DNA of 64,000 nucleotides from the NCBI GenBank assembly GCA_934045905.1, contig OW203766.1, positions 13,510,309 to 13,574,308 on the forward strand, read 5' to 3'. Source of the DNA: Leuctra nigra (Eukaryota; Arthropoda; Insecta; Plecoptera; Leuctridae). Positions 37,801 through 49,800 of the stretch are shown in pieces (the stretch's first letter is position 1; each line of letters starts with the position of its first letter). The position numbers and the translations under genes were made by a program. The notes under the pieces are model-generated. The model was not told the DNA's origin, searched no databases, and saw only the letters and a list, made by a program, of their open reading frames with translations.

Positions 37801-40800
37801 CCGAACGTGTTTCATGAGACTCACAAGTAGCAGTCTGGCGTTGGAACAACTCTTGACTTTGAACAATGGGGCTGGTATAAACAGTAAATATCTTGTATTT
37901 CGTGAGATATCGTAACGGAAGCGTCTCCGCTAGCCGATTAGTACTCAAATGCGAAGAACTACGTGCTATGAATAGGAAGGCAGACGTGCCGAATTCATAT
38001 TGTATTAAATGAGCATTAAAATCTCGGAATTAAATATTCTTATAATTTAACATGAAAACTTGAAGAAACCTACCAGTAAACAATTAATTTTAAATTTAAG
38101 TCAAAAGAAAGTCATTTGGATATATTCAAAGAAGACAGCTATCCTAAAGTTTGTGGTAAGACTATGCTGACGTTTATATGTACTAGATTGACTAGATATG
38201 AAATGGAGAAAAATTTACTTACCCTGGCTAGGATGTCTGCTGAAATAGCCTCGTGTTTCTTGACTGTTGCGTCGACTTGTGTCAAGTTGCTGCCGTAGCG
38301 CGGATCGGACAGAACTTGGATCATCTCCTTCAGGTATCCTTCTCGCAGAATACTCTGAAAAAACAGTCACATTCGTTACCGATAACATCTAATGCAGTCA
38401 GGGAAATAACCAAATACATATATTTTTACAATTGGCAACATGAAATATCATAAACACGTTTCTAAAGAGAGTGACGAACCTTCCGCTCGAACTTGTTGTT
38501 GAGTTGTTCGAGCCTTTCCTGTCTGAGCAGCTCGTCGCGCAACGCCACCTCGCGGCGATGTTCGGCGCGCTCCAGGCCCTCCCAGCTGCGCTCGAGGTCG
38601 TGTATGAGCTGGCCGTCCTGCGGCAAGAATGCCGGCTGGTTCAGCGACTTCAGCTGCGTGTTGATCTGGAAGTACAGCACTTCGATCTCGCTGCGTTCGA
38701 TGTATCTGAAACACAAGACACGAACACTTTGTAGTCAGCTGCATTGACAAATAAATGGACACACTTCAAATTGTATTATCAAAATGGAACAGAATGTAAT
38801 TTCAAGAGGTCGGTACCTTATGAGAGTCACTATTCCATTTAAATTTCTTAATCCGTAACAGACTTACAAAAATTAAGTATTATTTCCGATTGAAAGGTTA
38901 TTTCGGGGAAAAATATCTCTCCAAAACTTTAATTTTTAACATCATGACCCTTCTGTTTCTGTGTCCACCACTAATTTATAATGTTTGTTCTCCTAAACGG
39001 TTTGAGAGGTTTTCAAAATTTTAAATCTGTTATATTTTAAAGCCAGTTTTAAAAGCTAAATTTAGCAGCATATAACATTTAGGAAATCAAAATTGTAAAG
39101 AAAGTGGTCACCGCTGCACAAAGAGCAAATTATTCTACACAACTTGGATGATTCATTCAACATACTGTCTATCTTCATTGAGATGGTCACAATCTTAAAA
39201 ATAGCACACAGATGTGATCATTGGTGATCCTTCTCCTCAACATTGGAATACTGTTTTTGGACTACGAGTAAGACAGCAGTCAGTTCTTCTTTCCTCATTT
39301 GGTTTCAACAATCAGAGAAAATGTTGTTTGAACTTACTTGGGAGGCTTCTCGACGGTGCGGTATTGCTTGAACTTGAGCAGCTCCTTCTGAATCCCCTCC
39401 AGTGAGTTGGGGATGTTGCGATCCTCCAGCTCGACCACCTTGGCTCGGATCCACTCGAGCAAGTTCGTGTTGATCTTCTCGTAGTCGACTTTCATCTTGT
39501 CCGCGTTACGTAGCTGGACGAGGATCTGCGGCACAAACACTTTCGCGTTTACTCTTACACTGGCAGGGTAATAATCACAGAAACAATCATTTGGTACGTA
39601 ATAGCAGTACGTAAAAAGAGAAAACACCAATAATTGGCATATTACACTGAACATTCTTCACAATAAGATGCTGTAAAAACACACTAGTGATCTAGAATAT
39701 ATGATTTATATTTTGGTACAAAGACAACTACTAAAAATATTTTCGATTGGTTTATAATTATTTACCTTTTCAATCCTGGTGGCACTCTTCATCTCGTTCT
39801 TCATGCGAGCGAATGTGTGGTAGTACGAAGCAACATATGTAATGATTGACTTCTCGTCCGGTCGTGGTTGGTCCACATCTGTAACACAATCCAGAATCAA
39901 TCTGTACTTCCAAATAGCATTGCGATCAGGATCAGAAGAAGAGCCATTTACTTGATAGATGTACAAAGAATCAAAAAACTTGAAGGGTAGTTAGTACAGG
40001 GAAAGAACGCTATAAGTCAATTTTTTTAAAAATGTAAATGAGTTTAATCTTGCAGTGATTTTTATGAGCTTTTAGAATTTACCCTGGGCTTTTAGAAAAT
40101 ATTGCTACAAAGTCTTCAAAAACGCAATTGAAATATCGATTTGTATGGAAGATCAATTCAAGTTTCAACATAATATTTTGTTTATCTCAGTTTCATCCGA
40201 ATATGACTTATAACATTCTTTCCCTGTACCCTTCACTTGTATCTAAACTTGAAAAATGTATATGTATTCTTGACTAATCAATGGTACAATTTGACAATGT
40301 CCTGCAGCCAGAATATGCTGAGCTCATTCATTGTCCTTTGCCGTGGCACTATAGATCTATCATTGAAATAACTCTGAATTAACATATCATTGTCATAAGC
40401 CAATATGATGCAAAGGATGATTGGTACAATAGCGAATGAGCGAATGTCATTGCATACCTTCAGCATCAAGCAACTTCGAGATGCCGAGCTCATTGTGAGC
40501 TGTGTCGAAGGCATTGTTGAGGTTGTCGATGTTCTTGTTTTGCACCAACGAGTCGTAGTCGATGACGTCTGGTCGGTGGGCGTGGATGAGCGCGTTGAAG
40601 CCGAGACCGGATCGCCACGAGGATCCAAAGTCTGTGATGTTAACGCCTGCATAGCCGTTGGTCTTGCGCTGACACCAAAGCAGCAGGGCGTCCTTCGCCG
40701 ACTTCTTCTCACTGCTCTCATTGTCTTCGTCCTGCAGTCAAGGTCCAGATTAACAATATTATCCAGGACATTTTATCCTCAGTCCAATCATGTCCCATGA

Positions 40801-43800
40801 ACTCCAGGAAAAAAATAAATTGTGAGCCCTTTGACATTTATTTTATAATAACTTGTTTTTAGTATGTTCTGATGTTAAAATGGGGATCATAATCATATTT
40901 TTTCAAAAAGTTTTATGTACACTCGGCCAAACAAAACTTGAACGTTGACCAAATTTGAATGACTGCTGGTCATGTCCCATAACCAATCAAAGCTTGTTAT
41001 TATCATTGAAATGTGAGGTCACCTACTAGAGTGAGACAATGAGATCGCTTAGACTGACTTCTGATGGTGCGATCTTACATTCATCAGCCTATCAGATTTA
41101 TTGAACGTTCAAGTTTTGTTTGACCAAGTGTACCTATTAGTTTTTACAAATATTAGGGGAGTAATGACAACAGAGAAGTGGTGGGAAGACAAAGAGAGAT
41201 GGAGGGAACTGGTGAAAAGAGAGGAGGTTGAAGAAGTGGAAGAAGAGATTGAAGAAGTGTGGAGTGTCGGACTTGGCAAGTCGGCTCTGAGAACACAAGT
41301 GCCCTAGAACATTGGTGGGATCGTTCCACCCCCTGACCCGACAATAGTTGGAAGCAGGGTCGCGATATTTATTTATTTATTACTGTTCGATTTCAAGGAA
41401 GATTCTTTTTGTTTAAAAATATGAGATTTCCTACGAGGCATTCCACTAAAAAGTTTATAACAGCAGTATGGACATTTAAGGAAAATGTTTTCTCATTGGT
41501 TTTGACATCAATTGCTGGCCTTCTTGATAACAAGAGGAAAAATATTTCCTTGAAGATGTAATCCATTTGATAAGCAGTAAATGTAACAAATTAATACACT
41601 TTCTATCAGATGTTACTTAAAGTGGTCCCACTGCTCCAGCCAAGGTGCTTAGAATTCGCCGTAATTCATACAAATCTATGATGAAATAATACCTCAAACA
41701 ACAGCATAAAACAATTATATCTTACCGTGTGCTCCAATTATATGTTTTTAATTGAAGTTCCAATTAAACTGTCCCAAAATAATTCATATTTGTTGTGCAA
41801 TGTTGCCAGATTTATGGTAAATTTCACACATTGTACACATTTTCTTTCTTATTTGGCCCGTGACCCCATATTTTCAAACGGCAGTCTTATTCTAAAAATT
41901 ATTATCTTTAATTTGAGACTATTTTCAATAATTTGTCATTCCTCTTGCGGTTTTAGGAGTAATTTAAGGCCAATTTTCCGGGACGATTTCATGTCTCCCT
42001 GTGTTATCTTATGGGGGAAAAGATGATCTTCAATCAAGAATATCTAATTATTTCATACCGTAAGGGGCAAATATTTTTTGCTAGTTGTATGTAATATGGT
42101 TTCATTAATCTTTGGTGTAAATTACAGCAAATTCTCATTCCTATGCCGTAACCGTGGAACCCCCTTAACAATGCATCAGTCATTTCATATCCAGTGGGAT
42201 TAACCTAATTAAAAAGCTATTTTCGGATATTTAAACTACCAATAAATAAAAGAAATGGAAAAATCCAAATGGGCGTCTACATCAGCTATCCATTAATGGA
42301 TCAATTTACCTTATCAGTCTCTTGTCAAAATATCAATCTTATCAACAGTTGGGGATATTAAGTGTACAATTAATTAAGTTTAAGCACAAAGCCTGTCACT
42401 GTGTTGACACAGTTCGATTCGCCAAGATAAGGCAAGCTCTGAGCACACAATATTATGAAACGCACTTTATTACAGACTGATAACAAAACAAATATCTGTC
42501 AAATGACAAGCAGGCGAGATGGAAATGTGCAATCTATCAAGGTGTAGCAGAAAATGTAAACATGGAATATGACAAATTACAAAGATAAATATAAAATATG
42601 ATGTGCATTAGTACACAAAAAATGTGTCATACAGATAAAAGTGCATGAGACTTAAAAGGGGATGTAAAAGTGACGTTACATTTATGAACTTCTGTGGCTA
42701 AGAACCTGAACTGGTGTTCTCGACCAAACTATAACCAGTTCGAATGCTTCAAACCTCGCGTATAAACCAGTGATACATAGAACGTTTTCAACTTGGACAG
42801 CGATATAAAATACGCTCGTTTAAATGTTCCCAAGTTGACAGTTGAGAATTAAATTGGCCAGTATCAGATATCTCTACCCACTCAAGACATTACATATTGA
42901 CACGATCGCGGAGATAAATATAGGTGAAATGAAATGACAATTAGTCCAAACTGTTTTCTGGCGCTGGAACTGCTGATATATTGGATCATTAAATTCTTGG
43001 AGTTGAACCTGTCTGATCAAGGAATAGATCGGGCTCTAATTCAGCTTCTGACAAGCCTACAACAAGAAAGTGATAGCCAATGCTACTAGACCATAACTCA
43101 TGCATTTTTCAAAGAGTTAACACCCAATGTATACATTTTACTTTTATCTGAGGTACACAATAATACATGTATCGACTCATGTTTTTGATAATTCAAGCAT
43201 ACTTGAACTATGATCTTGAACTTGATTTAACTATGCTGACATCTACACAATCTATTGACATTTTAAATTTATTAAGGTGGCGCGATCACTCGAGGCATAG
43301 TCTCAGATCTTCATAAATTTGTGTGTACCTACTTATTAACAGACATGGGCAGTATCTAGATACTTGTATCTTAAGATACGTATCTTAGATACATTTGTAT
43401 CTTGTATCTAGTATTTTAAATACATGAGCCAAATGTATCTGTATCTTGTATTTTAAATACCCATTTCTAAAGTATTTTGTATCTTTTTTGAAGATTTAAA
43501 ATACAAGATACATTTTTATGCGCCTAGAATTTCAAAGATAGCTTGATCTCTTGCTTGATTTCAAACAAGCATCAAATAATACACGTTGCCGTATTGAATC
43601 GATCAAGAAAATGTTAAGAGGGCTTGGTAGTGAGCGTGGCATTAACGAGTTTCTTAATCGATTTTTATCAATATCTTTTTCCAGTGTAATTGTTAACAAA
43701 ATAGGGCTTTGGACGTGAATTCAGAACAGTTCAATGAAAATAATTTCATAGTTTGGAATAAGTTATTAGTTGTATTTTGTCCAACAGGTGTTTAAAACCC

Positions 43801-46800
43801 GAAAATTTAGTAATTTTCGGGTTCTAAACACCTGTTGGACACAATAAAACTAATAGCTTATTCCAAACTATGAAATTATTTTCATTGAACTGTTCTGAAT
43901 TCACGTCCATAGCCCTATTTTGTTAACAACTAGGAAAACGCTCTGTGAAACGCGTTGATGAGCGAGCACGGATACGCGTAACACCTCGAACCGAAATTCT
44001 GCGTCTATCAAAAATATCATTAAAAGCCAATTTCTTGAATTTTTCACAGACTTGTTTAAAAATCTCCAAATATCACTCAAATATTAGTCCCAATAACCAT
44101 GTAAAGTTTTAAGTTGATCGATTGAACCTTTATAATTGAACTACGTTCCCAGTAAATATTCAAAAATCACAGAATCTCTTTCAAAAAATATACCTGGGAC
44201 CACTCATACGATATTAGTGTGTGTACACAATATCAGATCGATCTGTTGAACGGTAATTATTAGTTTCATATGCGTTTAAAAGTTTTGCTCAACTACCTTG
44301 GATTAGAACTGAAGAGTCAAAGTAGCCGTGATCAACATTTTCGAGAAATTTGACAGCCAACACGCAAAATGTCCGTAAAATGTCAATTACTTTTGGATTT
44401 AAACACAGAATAGTCTGAAAGTAGTCAAAAATACAGATTATGTTGGTCCCAATGACCATGCAACGTTTTAAGTTGATCGGTGATACGGTTCTAGTTTAAA
44501 TTTCAAAAAACACATTAAATAATTTTTTTAATTTTAATTGGATGAAATTTTGTTTGATTGGGCAAAATGTTGGTCGTAATGACTTATCAAAATTTCAAAT
44601 TGAACGGGAAATTTTCAAATTCCCAATCGAAAGATAATTTTTTTTAAATTTGAACCAATCACAAGATCCCTTTCAAAAACGATCCCAAAGACCGCATAGA
44701 TCACGTTAGTACGTGTGCAAAATTTCAGATCGATTGGTTGTGCGGTTTGACCTCGGCAGTGCAGACAAAAAAAAAACAAAAAAAAACACACAGAGAAAGT
44801 GCCATAAGAGTACCGTGGTGACGCTCGCTACGCTCGCTCAATTACACTGGAAAAAGATATTGATAAAAATCGATTAAAAAACTCTTCAAGGTCAAACTCA
44901 CTACCCAGCCGTCTTAAGTATGTTGCCTTACAAATAGAACAAATTAAAATTTAATTTAGAAAGTAAGTCCCTAAATTTTTTACTGTTGGATGATATGTAT
45001 GAGAATAAAAAAAAGGATCTTTAAATGTATCTTTTTTGAAGTATCTAAAGATACTATCTTGTATCTTGTATTTTAAATACATCTCTAAAATGTATCTTGT
45101 ATCTTGTATTTTAGATACCCAAATTGAAAGTATCAGTATCTTGTATTCCAAATACATTGAAACAGAGTATTTTGCCCATGTCTGCTTATTAATTTTCATG
45201 CCATACACAATCCCTAAAAAAATGAAACACTTCTTGTGTCTAGTTTCTGAGATAATTGATTTTTCTCCCCCATGTTATCTTATGGCAGCCAAGTAAAATC
45301 GTGTCATTTTTAAGCTAAAATTAAGTTCTAATTTTTTGTACCGTTAGATTTTAACAAAAAAAATCTGGTAGACCTACTATCAGGAAAAAGTTAAAAACAA
45401 TGCCAACGTGTGCTAATTTAAAAGTTATACACCAAATTCGAAATAATTTTCCTATACCTCCCATATTAAAGTTTTGTTAATTCTCAAAAAAACTCTTTAT
45501 TAGGCGGGGTTGCAAACTATACAGGACATTAAACGAGTGAGTCTTCTACCTAAATATATAGTTGAACTGTTATAAAAAGTTTTTAGAAATGGTAATTTCA
45601 AAAATAAATAAAAAATGTGGTAGATCGAGTGATCGCGCCACGTTAATTCGAAGTTGCGCCACTCTTTTGTATCCAAGTGAGAAACTTAACGCAATATTGG
45701 TGAATCAGAGATCCACAGGTCGAGTCAAGAGAAGAGGTACTCACGACGTCTATCTCGATCTCCTGGATCTGGAAGCGCAGGATGATGGTCCAGATGAGGC
45801 CGAGGATGAGACGCTGCTTGCCGTCGACGATGTCCTGGGCGCCGATGCTCTCCAGGCGCACCTGCGGGAGGAACCAGGATCATCAGGACACTTCCAACAA
45901 CTCATCATAACCTCGCACAAGTCACAAGCATACACGAGGAATTTTCTCATAGTCAGGGGTCAGGGTTTTCCCTCGCTGATCGCCTAAACTATGAAATACA
46001 TTGATAGTTTCACATTGTCATGGTCTTCTTGGTTTTAGAGGCAGATAATTTTCTACAAAACTAGATAAATAATAGACAAATACGACGAAATTCGTAGAAC
46101 AAACTATGAAATAAAAATTACAAATATCCGGAAGGTTTTAGACATAGGTACCCCAGAATTACATAAACAATGTCGAATCATTTTTATTATCAGTTTCCGG
46201 TGTTTCACGTCACTGTTCTAGGCTATTGAGAACGGATGACTGATTATGATGATGATTGGGATGATGAAGAAGAAAGGGTGGTGTCTGATGGACGATGGCA
46301 AGGAGGCGATCGTGGGTTATTAGTATAGGGAAAAGAACAGACGGCCGTGGGAATCGAGTCCAATTGTCCAGGGGCCATTTTCTATAGCCCGATTCCATAT
46401 GGCCGAGAATCGGATTCTGGAAGAATCGGGAATGTTCAAGTTATAGAATCGGACCTCTGAGCGCCACCTAATTGGGTAATTGCAACATCCATAACGCGGC
46501 TTTGATGACGTTTTTAGATAACATTTTGATATTCTAAAACGAGTTCCATGTCATAAAAAACATGGCCTACTATCTGTTACAATCACAACTGTCAACGCCG
46601 TTCCACCACGTCAGTGTCCGTCTTTGCCCAGTGGCGCCTCGCAGCAACCTGTCAGCGACTACTGGCGCCGCCACGTGGCTGGTCGACACGACATAGAATC
46701 CCACGCCCGGCTGCCGGTGTAAATATTTCACTTGGTCACTCAATTATGTGAATCAAGGACGGTGTTTTGTCTCGCGAGTTAATTGTAACTTTGTAAGGAT

Positions 46801-49800
46801 GTAAAAACAGTGGCATGGAGCGTGGACGCTTAACATGTGCATTCAGCTGTGAAACAAACGGACGTTTTTACCCGGTTTACTAAATGAAACCGAACTCTTG
46901 CAGCAACAGTTCATACTCGCGATCAAACTCCAGTAAAAACGAAGCCCAATCAACCGTGAATACATGTATTCCGTAATACTTACTTTTCTAAATATTATTT
47001 CGGAAGAGTAGGTACAAATGAAAGAGAAGAGATCAGAGCGTAAAAAATAATCGTGAGAAAATAATGTATTCGTTGTGGCCAACTATCAAGTGCATGAACT
47101 GATCACAAATTAAAATACTGGTTCTTTTAAATGGCCAACAGTAATTCAGTGCAAGATAGATACAAGTTTCACCAATATAAACTATGTCAATTTTTTTGAA
47201 ACTTTCCACTAAATTGGCATGGGTTGCGTCCTTTTGCATCAGTCAAAATGTGTAGCAAAAGTCGAGGGGCAATTTGATTCCTCACTCGTTGTAGATGTGT
47301 TAGTAAAATTCGGGATTCCAAATGCCGCGGCACAGTCCTTAGTATAATTCTGGTTTCCTCAAAGGAATTAAAACAAACAAAATATTTATTCAGATTTTTT
47401 TCCTAAATGTCAAAGCGACATTCCGAAACATAAAGTTCAAATTGCCACACTGACCCCAAGACTCTGATAGAAATCCAGAGATAAAATGCATCAATCACAA
47501 TTTTGTACATTTCGTCCTGTGTTTATTTCCCCTAAATGCCAGGTTTTCCTCCTCGATGGCTTCTGACAACTGTAACAATTTGAAACATCGTCAAGTATTT
47601 CCGAACAAGCTTTGGGTCCGGCGAACTCGGCGAGCAAGACTTTGTAACAAATGAGCTCGATTTGCCTTCTAATAAGCGAGACTAAGCTGGTTTTAATTTC
47701 GTCTTCCTCATTTGTCGCGCTGTGAACAACTTAATGTACAAGTTGTCTCGGCATATTCGGCTCAAGTGCCCCACATTAGAGCGCGGAGAGGATGGGAGAA
47801 AACCACCGCCTCTGCGACTCTCTTCCACGGCCACTCGAATCAGGAAACAATTATCACCGAATGCAGTTTGCAGATGCAACTAGGGGCCGATCTCTCTTCC
47901 TGATCCATATTTTGATAGGGCATGGCTGGTCAACGATCAATTCGTTAATTGACTACTTACTTATAGAAATAGTCAAATAACTAGGAAACCCATCCGTGTA
48001 ACGAGTTGATAAGCAAGCGTTTGTATCGCTCGCATGCAAATGAATATGCTGGTTGAAGGTTGTGTGACAGTTGCTGCTCTAGAGACTTTGAAAATCAGAC
48101 CAAATGATTTGCAAGTAATCAAGGTGCGTTGCACAATACTTCCTCGATGAAACAAATTTGACAAATATTTCAAAATAAGCTTAATTTCCAGTAACTCCTG
48201 ATATTCTTGACCGAATAGGCTGAAAATTTTTCAAAATTCTGGTTCCATGACGATGCAAAATTTTAAAGTGGATAAACTTGTCTTTTTCACTTTTTAACTA
48301 ATAGAGGATTTCGTTGAAAATCTGGTCAAAATATCTGATCGTTTGTAAAAAATCAAAGAATATCTTTGGTTGATCGGTGAGTGACCTGAGAAGGGATACA
48401 AAAACACCGGAGAGAATGCCGCAAGAGTACCAAATAACGCTCATTTTAAAACTATAAATTACACGTTACTAACAAGGTTGTTACCACATTGATACTTATA
48501 TAAATTGATACCTACCTATCGAATGCCTATTGGATGTTTCTTAGTAATTCAGATACGCCAATATCGAATATATCTCTCAAAAACAGCGCTACCTTCTAGA
48601 AATTAGACACAGTATAATTTCTCTGAGGCGCTACCATTCTTATTATTTCAAAACATGAGAAGGATGTCGTCTAAAATTGGCCATGATAACAGGATTTCTT
48701 CTGCTCAACAAGACATGGAGTTCATTTGAAAACAAGAATCAAACAGCAGGTTTAAAACTGAGGTTATTTAGACGTATTTCGCTCATAGGAGCTAGCCGAA
48801 GAGGTAAGGCATGGTTATCAAAAACTAATAAGTTGCTTTTTAATTCCTTGCATTGTTTGAAGACACCGTGTTGAAAGCATGCTGATGAACTCGAGCCGAT
48901 CCCGCGTGAATATTGACGAGAATGTGCGTGTTGGCTGGCGGATCCATCGCGCCTCTCTCTCTCTCTTTCTTACTCGGCTCTCTCGCTCGCTCGCGCGGCA
49001 TTAGTGCAGCGAAGTGACCTACAGTGTGCATGTCAGGTCGTTCACCCGCCATTCATGTGTGCAGCGCTCGACCACGTCCACGTCGGCGAGGAGGGCGGCG
49101 AGAGGGTGGAGACTCCCAGGCGTATTGCAGCTCGACCACGTCCACGTCGGCGAGGAGGGCGGCGAGAGGGTGGAGGACTGCCAGGCGTAGTGCAGCTCGA
49201 CCACGTCCACGTCGTTGAGGAGGGCGGCGAGAGGGTGGAGGACTGCCAGGCGTAGTGCTGCTTGACCACGTCCACGTCGTTGAGGAGGGCGGCGAGAGGG
49301 TGGAGACTCTCAGGCGTAGTGCAGCGCTCGACCACGTCCACGTCGGCGAGAGGGTGGAGGACTGCCAGGCGTAGTGCAGCTCGACCAAGTCCACGTCGGC
49401 GAGAGGGTGGACGACTGCCAGGCGTAGTGCAGCTCGACCACGTCCACGTCGGCGAGAGGGTGGAGGACTGCCAGACGTAGTGCAGCTCGACCACGTCCAC
49501 GTAGGCGAGGAGGGCGGCGAGAGGGTGGAGGACTGCCAGGCGTAGTGCAGCTCGACCACGTCCACGTCGGCGAGGAGGGCGGCGAGAGGGTTGAGGACTG
49601 CCAGGCGTAGTGCAGCTCGACCACGTCCACGTCGGCGAGGAGGGCGGCGAGAGGGTTGAGGACTGTCAGGCGTAGTGCAGCTCGACCACGTCCACGTCGG
49701 CGAGGAGGGCGGCGAGAGGAGGACTGCCAGGCGTAGTGCAGCTCGACCACGTCCACGTAGATTAGATTAGATTAGTTTGGTTTAACGGCGCGTCAACGAC

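Larger units (their letters stand above)
43646..44883. repeat. Second-level inverted repeat inside the hAT element
   Basis: TTAATCGATTTTTATCAATA..TTTTTCCAGTGTAATTG (43,655-43,691) recurs inverted at about 44,836-44,875 (CAATTACACTGGAAAAAGAT..). The palindrome and the dispersed repeat lie between these ~45-bp arms, so they may be one nested insertion. Confidence 0.65.
43340..45184. mobile_element. hAT-like element, 1,845 bp, 8-bp duplication CTTATTAA, with nested repeats
   Basis: Ends CAGACATGGGCA / TGCCCATGTCTG are flanked by CTTATTAA (43,332-43,339 and 45,185-45,192). GTATCTTGTATTTTAAATAC motifs are reiterated next to both ends, a common sub-terminal pattern in hAT elements. The interior holds a perfect-looking palindrome and a dispersed repeat instead of a transposase. 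Confidence 0.88.
40732..45744 (-). other. kst: 5-kb kst intron between the two CH domains
   Basis: Intron between exons 3 and 4. Holds a TA-flanked MITE (40,920), a LINE 3' fragment (41,150-41,385) and a 1.85-kb hAT-like element (43,340-45,184) with nested repeats. About 41,390-43,330 is AT-rich with nothing I recognise. Confidence 0.8.

Noticed and set aside
45562..45987. 141-aa plus-strand ORF
   Set aside because: Its middle is the antisense of kst exon 3 and the rest is intron; no recognisable protein.
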